This document shows positions 43,064 to 52,007 of a stretch of 64,000 nt of DNA, piece after piece. The DNA is from Dehalococcoidia bacterium. Lineage in GTDB: Bacteria; Chloroflexota; Dehalococcoidia; Tepidiformales; Tepidiformaceae. The DNA lies in assembly GCA_022824925.1 (NCBI GenBank), contig JAJDYW010000038.1, positions 51,112-115,111 on the forward strand. The letters are read 5' to 3'. The notes beneath the pieces were generated by a model. The model did no database searches. It was not told the origin of the DNA and saw nothing but the letters and a program-made list of their open reading frames with translations. Position numbers and translations under genes: made by a program. How positions within the stretch are numbered: position 1 is the first letter of the stretch; each line of letters begins with the position of its first letter.

Positions 43064-43924
43064 CTACCCTCGGACCTTCGCGGCCAGTTCCCGGACGTGC
43101 TCGGCAACCACGCCGGGCGACTCCATGGGGATGAAGTGGCTGTTCTCCGCGAGCACGACCTCCTCGCCGTTGGGCAGCTCGCCGACGAGGCCGGGCCAGG
43201 TGGGGGAGACCATCATGCTCCAGTCGTCGTTCGTCGCCGGGGGTGGGGCGCGGAGGATGCGCACGGGGATGTCGAGGCTGCGGATGAGGGGGTAGGGGTC
43301 CCAGGCGCGGTTCCCCGCGTAAACCGCCGCTTCGACCTTCGGCGGGCAGGCGAGGACGTAACCGTTCCCGTCGGGGGCGGGCAGGAGGCCGTGCTCGCAA
43401 TAGTCGCGGAGAACGCGTGGCTGCCAGCGCCGGAACGGGTCGCGGTCCGCGAACCGCTCGACCATCTCCCCCGGCGAGCCCCACTCGTTGCGCCGCCGCT
43501 CGACGAAGTGCTCGGCCTCGAACGAGGGCTGGCGTTCGTACAGCGACGGCTTCATCAGGACCGGGTCGACGAGCAGCAGGGCCGCGAACGTGCCCGGCCG
43601 CAGCGCGGCCGCGGCGGCGACGGCCGCCCCGCCTTTCGAGTGGCCCACGCCGATCGCGCCCTGCAGCCCGACGCCCTCGCAGAAGGCGGCCACGTCGTCG
43701 GCGACGTCGCTCCAGGGGTAGGGGGGCGCGGGCTTCTCGCTGCGGCCGTGGCCACGCAGGTCGAGCGCCAGGCTGCGCTCCTCCAGGTCTTCGGCGATCG
43801 CGTCCCAGCAGCGCGCGTGGAAGCCGGTCGCATGGGCGAAGAGGACGGTCGGGTCGCGGCCCTCGCGTTCGAAGAACGCCAGCTCGACGCCGTTCGCACG
43901 CACCCGCCGCTCGACCGGTTCCAT
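43064..43924 (-). CDS. Alpha/beta-fold hydrolase
   Basis: A 286-residue hydrolase: FFEREGRDPTVLFAHATGFH (oxyanion region), ALDLRGHGRSEKPA, nucleophile elbow GVGHSKGGAAVAAA (GHSKG), and the C-terminal VLAENSHFIPMESPG with the catalytic His. Substrate unknown; related proteins are esterases, haloperoxidase-like enzymes or C-C hydrolases. CATAAT (43931-43936) is 6 nt before the ATG on the minus strand, leaderless type. Convergent with ricT (10 bp between stops). Confidence 0.88.
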   Translation of the reverse strand: MEPVERRVRANGVELAFFEREGRDPTVLFAHATGFHARCWDAIAEDLEERSLALDLRGHGRSEKPAPPYPWSDVADDVAAFCEGVGLQGAIGVGHSKGGAAVAAAAALRPGTFAALLLVDPVLMKPSLYERQPSFEAEHFVERRRNEWGSPGEMVERFADRDPFRRWQPRVLRDYCEHGLLPAPDGNGYVLACPPKVEAAVYAGNRAWDPYPLIRSLDIPVRILRAPPPATNDDWSMMVSPTWPGLVGELPNGEEVVLAENSHFIPMESPGVVAEHVRELAAKVRG

Positions 43925-43999
43925 CGGGCGATTATGGCGGTGGTCGCGCTCAGGCGCTTCCGGCGGGGCCTGCGAGCGCACCCCGGCTAGAATGCCCCC

Positions 44000-44512
44000 A
44001 TGCCTGATGACCCCGCGCTCCAGCAAGCCCTCACCCAGCTCGCCGCCACCCCCGGGGAGCTCGCCCACCTCACGGTCGAGGCCGGCGACGCGGCCCTCGA
44101 CGCCGCTCCGGAGGGCGAGTGGCCGGCCCGGATCGTGCTCGCGCACTTCCGCGACGCGGAGGCGTTCGAGTTCCGCATGGGGTTCGAGCGGCTGCTCGTC
44201 GAGCCGGACCCCGCCCTGTTCTTCCTCCCCCCGGACCAGTGGGAGCGCGAGCGCACCCGCGACCGCGACGAGAAGAGCGTCCTCCTGAGCGACTTCGCCC
44301 TGCAGCGGCGGGCCTCCCTGAACCTGCTGGCGGCGATGCGTCCCGACGACTGGGAGCGCAGGGCCCCCGGCCCGCGGGGCGAGCCCATCACGGTGGCGCA
44401 GTTCGTGCAGATCTGGGCCGGCCACGACTCCGCCCACCTCGGGCAGATCGAGGCCCTGCTCGGAGACACGGTCGATGGGGCGCGCGAGCGCCGCGCCCGC
44501 CCGCCGGAGTAG
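44000..44512 (+). CDS. DinB family protein (2)
   Basis: A 170-residue four-helix protein: WPARIVLAHFRDAEAFEFR (first metal His), the internal helix SDFALQRRASLNLLAAM, and IWAGHDSAHLGQIEALLG with the other two His. Related to the DinB gene at 20964-21467 but divergent. TAGAAT (43988-43993) lies exactly 6 nt before the ATG and no ribosome binding site is present. Function unknown. Confidence 0.84.
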   Translation: MPDDPALQQALTQLAATPGELAHLTVEAGDAALDAAPEGEWPARIVLAHFRDAEAFEFRMGFERLLVEPDPALFFLPPDQWERERTRDRDEKSVLLSDFALQRRASLNLLAAMRPDDWERRAPGPRGEPITVAQFVQIWAGHDSAHLGQIEALLGDTVDGARERRARPPE

Positions 44513-44515
44513 GCC

Positions 44516-45082
44516 GTGGTCGAACCCCTGCCCGTCGATGCCCTGACCGATGTGGTTACGCGCCTTGAAGGCGTCGGGGTGGGCTACATGCTGACCGGCT
44601 CGGGGGCCGGGAGCCTCTATGGGCTCATGCGAGGCACGCGGGACTTCGACATCATCGTCGACCTGCTACATGAACAGGTCGCGCCGCTGATCGAGGCTTT
44701 CTCCGAGGACTACTACATCGAGCCGGATGCTGTGTTCGACGCCGTTGAGCGGCAGTCCATGTTCGGCGTCATTCCCTACAAGAGCAGCTTCAAGACGGAC
44801 TTCATCGTCCTTCGCGACGAGGTCTTCGATCAGACTGCATTCGCGCGGCGCCAGCAGGTCGATTGGCCTGGCAAGCCGGTGTGGGCTATCCGTCCCGCCG
44901 ACCTCGTCCTGAGCAAGCTGCGCTGGTGCCAAATCACCTACTCGGATCAACAGCTGGCCGACGTGCGTGCGATAATGGCCAGCGGCAGAGTGACCGAGGA
45001 TGAAGACTTCCGAGACTGGATCCGGCGGCTCAGACTCCAGGAACTCCTGGACGCCAGTCGTTCAACACGATACGACGCCTGA
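44516..45082 (+). CDS. Nucleotidyltransferase-fold protein (MNT/AbiEii-like)
   Basis: A 188-residue protein with the minimal nucleotidyltransferase motif: GYMLTGSGAGSLYGLMRGTR, then DFDIIVDL (the DxD pair), and a later KTDFIVLRD carrying the third acidic residue. A helical C-terminal part follows. Such proteins occur as AbiEii-type or MenT-like toxins and as antitoxins (MntA of HEPN/MNT). Start is GTG at 44516, 3 bp after dinB. It overlaps the next gene by 83 nt. GC content is lower than that of dinB or dnaE, suggesting transfer. Confidence 0.72.
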   Translation: MVEPLPVDALTDVVTRLEGVGVGYMLTGSGAGSLYGLMRGTRDFDIIVDLLHEQVAPLIEAFSEDYYIEPDAVFDAVERQSMFGVIPYKSSFKTDFIVLRDEVFDQTAFARRQQVDWPGKPVWAIRPADLVLSKLRWCQITYSDQQLADVRAIMASGRVTEDEDFRDWIRRLRLQELLDASRSTRYDA

Positions 45083-45317
45083 GATCGCCCGCCGCCAGTG
45101 GGAATCCTGGCTTGCGCTGACTGACGGCGAGCGCCTCCAGTCCATGCTCGACCTCAGCGAGATGTACATCGAGGCCCGCGTGGGCGTGCTCCGTCAGGAG
45201 CACCCCGACGCCTCGGAGGCGGAGTTGACCGCCATCTGGACGGAGGAGCGCTACCGCGACTCCCTTCCCGCCGACTTCCTCGCGCGGGCGGTGGCCGCCA
45301 TCCGCGCGCGCGGCTAG
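45000..45317 (+). CDS. Small protein overlapping the nucleotidyltransferase gene
   Basis: A 105-residue frame; the only plausible upstream start is ATG at 45000, giving an 83-nt overlap with the upstream gene. The first 25 residues look like overlap sequence. From about residue 27 it is a regular acidic helical protein (PEIARRQWESWLALTDGERL, MYIEARVGVLRQEHPDA, AELTAIWTEERYRDSL). No family recognised. The arrangement suggests a two-gene module with the nucleotidyltransferase. The stop overlaps the dnaE stop by 3 nt on the other strand. Confidence 0.6.
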   Translation: MKTSETGSGGSDSRNSWTPVVQHDTTPEIARRQWESWLALTDGERLQSMLDLSEMYIEARVGVLRQEHPDASEAELTAIWTEERYRDSLPADFLARAVAAIRARG

Positions 45318-48300
45318 CGCCCCGCTCCCACCCCCGCCGGCTGGCGAGCGCGCGTCGGGCGAGCCGTCCCCTTCGTCGAGGCGAGCATCTTCTCGATGCT
45401 GCGCGCCAGTTCCTCGCTCACGGCCGCCTGGGTCCAGTCGAATTCCTGCTCCTGCCCGTCGGTGTCGTGGATGACGAGGCGCACCTCGTCGGAGCCGGGG
45501 TGGTCGCGGAGGAGGGCTTCGACCCCCTTCAGCAGCGCCCGATCAGTGACCGCGTCCTCGGTCTCGTAGATGGTGATGACCAGCTGGGAGGTCTCTCCGC
45601 CGACGGGCGAGCGCACCCCGGGGCTCTCCGCCTCCGTGGTGGCGGCCGGCGCGGGCGGCGGCGGGGCGCTTGCGCCGTTGCCGGTGCCGTGCCCGTTCGG
45701 GGCAGGTGGCGGGGCCGGGGGCGCGGGCGGCTTCGCGGCCTGCGCCTGTTGCGGTCGCCTGCGCCCGCGGCGCACGGGCTCGACCTGGAACTCCTCCGGC
45801 CTGAACCCGATGAGCGTGCCCTCGGCCGCGTCCCAGGGGACCGCCCGGCGGGCGCTCAGGTTCAGCCGGTCCCCCCGCTCCCGGCACTCCACCGAGACGA
45901 GAGCGATCTGGCCCTCCGCCCAGGTCTCCTCGCTCGAGAGCTCGAGCACGTCGCTCCAGACCGCCAGCTCGGCCCTGCCCGAGAGGTCCTCGAGCCCGAC
46001 GAGGTAGTAGCGGCGGTTGTCGCGCGTGTACCGCACCGTGACCTGCGTGATCATGCCGGCCACGGTGACGGCCTGGCCCACGAGCTCCAGCGAAAGGTCG
46101 GCGAGCTGGTGGGTCGTGTGCGCGGTCAGCTCCTGCGCGGCCCGCCGGAAGGGATGCTCGCTCAGGTAGACGCCCAGGAGCTCTTTCTCCCAGCGCAGGC
46201 GCTCATCCTGCTCCAGCGGCGCCTGGACCAGCTCGACTCCCGGCATGGGCGTGTCCACCTCGCTGCCGAACAGGTCGAACATCGTCGACTGGCCGCTGTC
46301 CCGCAGCTCCCGCTCGCGCTTGGCCAGGTTGGCGATGCGGTCGCTGTTGGCGCGGAGCGTGCCGCGCTCGCCGAGGGCGTCGAGGGCCCCGGCGAGCGCA
46401 AGGTGCTCGATCGTGCGGCTGGTCGCTCCCTCCAGGTCCGCGCGCTTGCAAAACTCGTCGACGTCCCGGTAGGGGCCGGTCTTGCGGCGCACGGCGATGA
46501 CGCCCTCGACCGCCGCCGGGCCGACGTTCTTGATGTCGCCGAGCCCGAAGCGGATGCCGAGCGCGCCGTTGTCGCGGCGCTCCACGGCGAAGGTCGAGTC
46601 GCTGGCGTTGATGTCGGGCGGGAGTACCTCGATGCCGAGGCGGGCGCACTCGGCCACGGCCTGGGCGATGCGCTCGTACGGGTCGGGGGAGCTGCCCGCG
46701 AGCTGCAGGACGGCCGTCAGGTACTCGACGGGGTGGTTCGATTTCAGGTAGGCGGTCTGGTAGGCGATGTTGCCGTAGCACCAGGCGTGGGCCTTGTTGA
46801 AGGCGTAGCCCGCGAACGGCTCGATCAAGTCCCAGACGGCCCTGGCGGAGTCCTCGGAGTAGCCGTTGGCGGCCGCGCCCGCGATGAAGCGCGAGCTCTC
46901 GGCGGCCATCACCTCCGCCTTCTTCTTGCCCATCGCCTTCCGCATCACGTCGGCCTCGCCGAGCGTGTAGCCGGCGAATCGCCGGGCGATCTGGAGCACC
47001 TGGTCCTGGTAGACGATGACCCCGTAGGTATCGGCGAGGATCTCGGCGAGGTCGGGGTGGGGGTGCTGGATCGCCTCTTCGCCGTGGCTGGCCCGGATGT
47101 AGGTGGGGATGTGGGCCATGGGGCCGGGGCGGTAGAGCGCTACCATCGCGCAGATCTCGGCGATGCTCTTCGGCTTCAGCTCCTGCACGTAGCGACGCAT
47201 GCCCGCCGACTCAAGCTGGAACACGCCGAAGGTCTCCCCCCGCCCGAGGGTGTTCAGCGTGGCCGCGTCCGCCTGGGGCAGCTTCAGCAGGTCGACCTCG
47301 ACGCCGGTCGTCTCCCGCACGAGGTCGACCGCGCGCCCGAGGATGGTCAGGTTCGAGAGGCCGAGGAAGTCGACCTTGAGGAGGCCCATCGCGTCGACCT
47401 GCTCCATCGCGAACTGGGTCGTGGGGATCGCGTGCTCGTCGCCCCGGCCGGTGCGCTGGAGCGGTACGTATTCGGCCAGCGGCTCGCGCGAGATAACGAC
47501 GCCGGCGGCGTGCGTGCTGGCGTGGCGGGCCACGCCCTCGAGCTGCTGCGCCGTGTCCACCAGTCTCCGCACCTGGGCGTCCGTGTCGTACGCCTCCTTC
47601 AGGTCCGTCGACTGATCGAGGGCGTCGGCGAGGGTGATGTGGAGGGCGTTGGGAACGTAGCGGGCGACCCGGTCGGTGTCGGCGTAGGTCATGCCCAGGG
47701 CGCGGCCCACGTCGCGGATGGCGGCCTTCGCCCCGAGCGTTCCGAAGGTGATGATCTGCGCGACCTTGTCCTCGCCGAAGCGCTCGTAGGCGAACCGGAT
47801 CACCTCGTCGCGGCGGTCGTCGGCGAAGTCGAAGTCGACGTCCGGCATCTGCCGGCGCTCGACGTTGAGGAAGCGCTCGAAGACAAGGTCGTTGGCGACG
47901 GGGTCGATGTCGGTGACGCCGAGGGAGTAGAGCGCGAGCGAGGCGGCGGCCGACCCCCGCATCCCCATGGGGATGCGCTCGCGGCGGGCGAAGTCGGAGA
48001 TCTCCTTCACCACGAAGAAGTAGTCGGTGAATCCCGTGTCGCGGAGCACGTCCAGCTCGTAGTCGAGGCGCTCCTCCAGCTCCGGTGTGAGCGTTCCCAC
48101 GCGGGCGGCCAGCCCATCGCGGCAGATCTGCCGGAGGTAGGTGTCGCTGGAAACGCCCTCCGGCGTGGAGGGCTCGGGGAGGAGCGCACGGTCGAACGAC
48201 AGCTCCAGGTCGCAGTCGGCGGCGATGCGCGCGGTGTTGTCGATGACCTCGGGCGTTTCCGGGAAGACGGCGCGCATCTCCTCGTCGCTGCGAAGGTAGT

Positions 48301-49012
48301 AGCCCTCGCCCTCGATGCGGAAGCGGTCCTCCTCGTCGACGGTGGCGTTCGTGCCGATGCAGAGGAGCACGTCGTGCGCGGAGGCTTCCTCGGCGCGCGT
48401 GAAGTGGCCGTCGTTCGTGGCGACGACGGGGATGTCGAGCTCGCGCCCGATGGCGAGGATCTCGGGATTCACGCGGCTGAAGCGCTCGACGCCGTGCTCC
48501 TGCACCTCGAGGGCGTAGTGGCCGTCGAACACCTCCCGGTACCAGCGCGCGACCTCCACCGCCCCCTCGCGGTCGCCCTCGGAGAGGCGCTCGAAGAACT
48601 CCCCCGAGGGGCAGCCGCTGAGCACGGTAATGCCCGCGCTGTGCTGCTCCAGCAGCTCGCGGTCGATGCGCGGCTTGTAGTAGAAGCCCTCCAGGTTCGA
48701 CTTGGTGACGAGCTGCAGGAGGTTGCGGTACCCCGTCAGGTCGCGGGCGAGCATGGTCAGGTGGAAGGGCTGGCGCTCACGGGTGCGGGTGTGGCGCGAC
48801 CCCGGGGCGATGTACGCCTCCAGCCCGACGATCGGCTTGATCCCCCGCTCCCGTGCCCCCCGGTAGAAGTCGACCGCCCCGTAGAGGGCGCCGTGGTCCG
48901 TCATCGCGATCGCGTCCATGCCCAGCTCCTGCGCGCGGTCGAGGAGTTGGGGAATGCGCGACATGCCGTCGAGCAGCGAATATTCGGTGTGCGTGTGTAG
49001 GTGCGTGAACAT
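45314..49012 (-). CDS. dnaE: DNA polymerase III subunit alpha
   Basis: A 1232-residue replicative polymerase. The PHP domain starts MFTHLHTHTEYSLLDGMSRI with the metal histidines, and AIAMTDHGALYG follows. The polymerase catalytic aspartates are in MPDVDFDFADDRRDEV, followed by the fingers and tandem helix-hairpin-helix and OB regions. A Pro/Ala-rich linker of about 40 residues then joins a C-terminal domain of about 90 residues (QLVITIYETEDAVTDRALLK). The ATG at 49012 is preferred to an upstream start at 49078 because MFTHLHTHTEYS is the normal beginning. Confidence 0.96.
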   Translation of the reverse strand: MFTHLHTHTEYSLLDGMSRIPQLLDRAQELGMDAIAMTDHGALYGAVDFYRGARERGIKPIVGLEAYIAPGSRHTRTRERQPFHLTMLARDLTGYRNLLQLVTKSNLEGFYYKPRIDRELLEQHSAGITVLSGCPSGEFFERLSEGDREGAVEVARWYREVFDGHYALEVQEHGVERFSRVNPEILAIGRELDIPVVATNDGHFTRAEEASAHDVLLCIGTNATVDEEDRFRIEGEGYYLRSDEEMRAVFPETPEVIDNTARIAADCDLELSFDRALLPEPSTPEGVSSDTYLRQICRDGLAARVGTLTPELEERLDYELDVLRDTGFTDYFFVVKEISDFARRERIPMGMRGSAAASLALYSLGVTDIDPVANDLVFERFLNVERRQMPDVDFDFADDRRDEVIRFAYERFGEDKVAQIITFGTLGAKAAIRDVGRALGMTYADTDRVARYVPNALHITLADALDQSTDLKEAYDTDAQVRRLVDTAQQLEGVARHASTHAAGVVISREPLAEYVPLQRTGRGDEHAIPTTQFAMEQVDAMGLLKVDFLGLSNLTILGRAVDLVRETTGVEVDLLKLPQADAATLNTLGRGETFGVFQLESAGMRRYVQELKPKSIAEICAMVALYRPGPMAHIPTYIRASHGEEAIQHPHPDLAEILADTYGVIVYQDQVLQIARRFAGYTLGEADVMRKAMGKKKAEVMAAESSRFIAGAAANGYSEDSARAVWDLIEPFAGYAFNKAHAWCYGNIAYQTAYLKSNHPVEYLTAVLQLAGSSPDPYERIAQAVAECARLGIEVLPPDINASDSTFAVERRDNGALGIRFGLGDIKNVGPAAVEGVIAVRRKTGPYRDVDEFCKRADLEGATSRTIEHLALAGALDALGERGTLRANSDRIANLAKRERELRDSGQSTMFDLFGSEVDTPMPGVELVQAPLEQDERLRWEKELLGVYLSEHPFRRAAQELTAHTTHQLADLSLELVGQAVTVAGMITQVTVRYTRDNRRYYLVGLEDLSGRAELAVWSDVLELSSEETWAEGQIALVSVECRERGDRLNLSARRAVPWDAAEGTLIGFRPEEFQVEPVRRGRRRPQQAQAAKPPAPPAPPPAPNGHGTGNGASAPPPPAPAATTEAESPGVRSPVGGETSQLVITIYETEDAVTDRALLKGVEALLRDHPGSDEVRLVIHDTDGQEQEFDWTQAAVSEELARSIEKMLASTKGTARPTRARQPAGVGAGR

Positions 49013-49205
49013 TTCGCGTGCGGGCCATCGTACGCCGTCGAGGGTCGCCTTTCGAGGCCTTCGCAGGCGATCCGCCACGGGAATCGGCGATGGAAACTCT
49101 ACCGCTGGGATCCCGCTCCCCAGGGGCCGGTTACGTCACCCTTGGCGAGCCTGAACGACCCTCGCGGCTTATGTCCCGGGCGGGTGGAGGGGGAGGCCGT
49201 CAACG

Positions 49206-50123
49206 CTAGCCCCTGTAGAGGTTCTCGTTGTGCCACGCGAGTGCTTCTTGAGCAGGCCTCTGTTCCTCACGGTCGGGAACTCGGACTCGGCCGCCATCGA
49301 AGGCATAGTACGCCCGACCGTTCCGGAACTCTGCTTCGATCATCTTGCTGACCCTGAACTGGAAGGAAGGCGTCACGGTCACATACCCCGCATCAAACAG
49401 GCTGTGAATGTCCCGGCGGAGCAAGAGCCCGTTATCGGCACTGTGGGTTCCGCCCTCAGCGTAGGGAATAATGTGTGCGGCATCGAGGGCCGGCAGTGTC
49501 CGCTCTCCCGTAACGGCACAGCGCCGCTCATAGAGGTCTGTAACCGTCACGCGAAACAGACCTTGGCCCAACCGAGGTTGGACAACCTGGGGCTCCCCGT
49601 ATCGGGCGGGTTCTTCCTCGAAAGCCACAACTCTCTGGCTGCGAGTCGTTTGGACCGAAGCCCAGAGACGCCGGCCTTCTTCGCTGTCAGTGTCAAACCG
49701 CTTATAGGTGACGATGTTGGGCTTCCACGATACTGGCGGGGGAATCCAATCACTCTCCTCGAAGAAGAACGGTTGGGTCAGAACCCTGCAGCCAATCTCG
49801 AATTCGGTCTCGACCGCGAGTGGGCCGCGCCGGTACTTGGCGATGCGTTCCCGCATCTCAAGGAGTGACCGGGCCCCATTTCCTTCCCGAAAGGCCTCCC
49901 ACGCAAGTGACGAAGGTAGCGTGTTCGAGTAGGCGAAAATACCACCTCCAACGATCTTGTCGTGGGGCGCATGCAACTTGAAGAGGAAGAGTTCACCTTT
50001 GCGGAGAGCCTGGAAGCCACGGGGAGAAGGTGACCAGAAGTTGACTTCCGTCAGTTCTGGTCGCTCGCGGAGGGTGGCGTACCAATCGTAGTCGGTCACA
50101 GCCACTACGATGTTGATTCCCAT
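49206..50123 (-). CDS. HNH endonuclease with N-terminal PUA-like (EVE/ASCH-type) domain
   Basis: A 305-residue protein. The N-terminal domain has NIVVAVTDYDWYATLRERPE, NFWSPSPRGFQALRKGELFL and FKLHAPHDKIVGGGIFAYS, resembling PUA-like EVE/ASCH readers of modified bases. The C-terminal HNH domain has YERRCAVTGERTLPALDAAH, IIPYAEGGTHSADNGLLLRR and DIHSLFDAG. This architecture fits a stand-alone modification-dependent restriction nuclease; that is inference. ATG at 50123 starts the conserved strand; the frame to 50210 is extra. The gene is less GC-rich than dnaE and the ABC operon on either side, suggesting lateral gain. Confidence 0.75.
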   Translation of the reverse strand: MGINIVVAVTDYDWYATLRERPELTEVNFWSPSPRGFQALRKGELFLFKLHAPHDKIVGGGIFAYSNTLPSSLAWEAFREGNGARSLLEMRERIAKYRRGPLAVETEFEIGCRVLTQPFFFEESDWIPPPVSWKPNIVTYKRFDTDSEEGRRLWASVQTTRSQRVVAFEEEPARYGEPQVVQPRLGQGLFRVTVTDLYERRCAVTGERTLPALDAAHIIPYAEGGTHSADNGLLLRRDIHSLFDAGYVTVTPSFQFRVSKMIEAEFRNGRAYYAFDGGRVRVPDREEQRPAQEALAWHNENLYRG

Positions 50124-50267
50124 GCCAATACGTCCAAGGCCACTAGGCTGAGATTCAGGCTCTACCCATAGCGCAGCGGCAGGATAGTCATCTCCGGCCT
50201 GGAGAGTCAACGGCCTGGGCAGTGCCCTTGGAGGGCCTGCGTTGGAGCCCCTGGGCGACGGGCGCGC

Positions 50268-51140
50268 TCAGTCGAGGGTCGCGCCTTCGATGGCGGCAAG
50301 ACGCTCACCGCCGCCCGTTCCGGGCCAGCGTGAGCGCACGACCGCCCAGGCCAGCGCTACCACGAAGAGCGCCCCCTGCAGGAGCACGACCGTCGCGCCG
50401 GAAGAGACGTCGACGAACCAGGAGACGTAGACCCCGACGAGCCCGCTGGCACCGCCCAGCAGCGCCGCCAGCGTGAACATGCGCGTGAACGAGTCCGTCA
50501 GCAGGCGGGCGGTCACCGGGGGGATGACGAGGGCGGCGGCAATCAGCGTCGCGCCGAGCACCTGCAGCGAAGCGATGACGGTCGCTGCCAGCACGAGCGA
50601 GAAGAGCGCCTCCACCCAGGGGACGGGCACCCCGTAAGTGGTCGCCACCTCCGAATCGAACGTCGTGAAGAGGAGCTGCTTCCAGAAGGCGAAGATGGCC
50701 GCGGCGGAGAGGACCAGCACCCCCGCGATCACGGCAAGGTCGCCGCCCGTGATGCCGAGGATTTCGCCGAAGAGGGCGGCGTCGAAGTCCCGCGTGAAGC
50801 GCCCGTGCCGGCTGATCAGCGCGACACCGAGGGCGAACGCGCACGTCGTAATGATGCCGATGGCGGCGTCCCCCCCGATCTGGCGCCGGCGGGCCGCGGC
50901 GTTCACCAGGAGCACCGTGAACACGCCCCAGACCGTCGCGCCGATGTAGAAGCTGATGCCGGAGACGAAGGAGACGACCGCCCCCCCGAAGATGCTGTGC
51001 GCGAGCCCGTGCCCGATATACGCGAGGCTGCGCAGCACGACGTACGTGCCGACCGCCGCGCAGAGGACCCCCACGAGCGTAGCGGCCACCATCCCCCGCA
51101 CGAAGAACTCGAACTCGAACGGTTCCGCCAGGCCCCCCAC
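50268..51140 (-). CDS. Metal ABC transporter permease (ZnuB/MntB family)
   Basis: A 290-residue permease with about eight hydrophobic helices, beginning FEFEFFVRGMVAATLVGVL and containing VLRSLAYIGHGLAHSIFGGA, the ABC-3 family signature. GVPVPWVEALFSLVLAATV and ALVIPPVTARLLTDSFTRMF are also typical. Start is GTG at 51140, 2 bp after the ATPase stop. Together with the next two genes it forms a Zn or Mn importer. Confidence 0.9.
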   Translation of the reverse strand: MGGLAEPFEFEFFVRGMVAATLVGVLCAAVGTYVVLRSLAYIGHGLAHSIFGGAVVSFVSGISFYIGATVWGVFTVLLVNAAARRRQIGGDAAIGIITTCAFALGVALISRHGRFTRDFDAALFGEILGITGGDLAVIAGVLVLSAAAIFAFWKQLLFTTFDSEVATTYGVPVPWVEALFSLVLAATVIASLQVLGATLIAAALVIPPVTARLLTDSFTRMFTLAALLGGASGLVGVYVSWFVDVSSGATVVLLQGALFVVALAWAVVRSRWPGTGGGERLAAIEGATLD

Positions 51141-51142
51141 CG

Positions 51143-52006
51143 CTAGCCGCCGGAGGCGGCTGCCGCGGCCGCTTCCTCGTCCGCCGCGGCCATCGCCTCG
51201 TCGAGGTGCTCGACGACGTAGATGGCGTCCCCGCGGCGCAAGACGAGCATGTCGGCGCCGTACGTCCGCCGCAGGACCTCCGGCGTGAGCACGTCTTCGG
51301 GGGCGCCGTCGGCGACGATGGCGCCCTCCCCCACGCACACGAGGCGGGGCAGGTGCGTGGCGACGGCGTTGAGGTCGTGGGTCGTCATGAGGATGGTCGT
51401 GCCCGCCCGGTTGAGCTCGCCGAGGAGGTGCATGATCTCGTGGCGGGTCTTGATGTCGACGCCGCTCGTGGGTTCGTCCAGGAGGAGCAGGTCGGGGTCG
51501 CCGATGAGGGCGCGGGCGAGGAAGGTGCGTTGCTGCTGCCCGCCCGAGAGCGCCCGGATCTGGCGGTTCTCCAGGTGGCCGATGCCGAGGCGCTCGAGGA
51601 CGTGCCCCAGCAGCTCGCGGTCGTGGCGGCGGGGCCACGGGCGCCAGCCCATCTCCCGCCAGCGCCCCAGCAGCACCGCCTGCCCGACGGTCAGCGGGAA
51701 GTTCCAGTTGATGGCTTCCACCTGGGGGACGTAGCCCAGGCGGAGGGCGCGCTCGCCGGGGCGCGGCGTCGAGGCGACCGTCCCGTCGAAGTGACGGGTC
51801 TGGCCGGCGATGGCGCGCAGCAGCGTCGTCTTCCCCGACCCGCTCGGCCCCACGACGCCGGCGAACTCGCCCCGTCGCACGGTGAAGTCCACCTCCCGCA
51901 GGATGGCCGTGCGCTCGTAGCCGGTGGTCAGGCCGCGCAACTCCACGAGGGGCTCCCCGGCGGGGTCGGCGGGAGGGGGCCGGTGGTCGGGGGAGGTGGG
52001 GGGCAT
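51143..52006 (-). CDS. Metal ABC transporter ATP-binding protein (ZnuC/MntA family)
   Basis: A 287-residue ATPase: Walker A GVVGPSGSGKTTLLRAIAG, YVPQVEAINWNFPLTV, signature IRALSGGQQQRTFLARALIG, Walker B PDLLLLDEPTSGVD, and the switch His in ILMTTHDLNAV. QVEAINWNFP is characteristic of the Mn/Zn ABC-3 subfamily. A C-terminal extension of about 45 residues ends in an Ala/Glu-rich tail. The ATG at 52006 is 1 bp after the binding-protein stop. Confidence 0.93.
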   Translation of the reverse strand: MPPTSPDHRPPPADPAGEPLVELRGLTTGYERTAILREVDFTVRRGEFAGVVGPSGSGKTTLLRAIAGQTRHFDGTVASTPRPGERALRLGYVPQVEAINWNFPLTVGQAVLLGRWREMGWRPWPRRHDRELLGHVLERLGIGHLENRQIRALSGGQQQRTFLARALIGDPDLLLLDEPTSGVDIKTRHEIMHLLGELNRAGTTILMTTHDLNAVATHLPRLVCVGEGAIVADGAPEDVLTPEVLRRTYGADMLVLRRGDAIYVVEHLDEAMAAADEEAAAAAASGG

Positions 52007-52007
52007 C

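Noticed and set aside
45467..49000. An 1177-codon open frame on the plus strand
   Set aside because: It lies wholly antisense to dnaE, has low-complexity composition (Val, Gly, Asp, His-rich) and no recognisable motif; long antisense frames are expected in GC-rich coding DNA.
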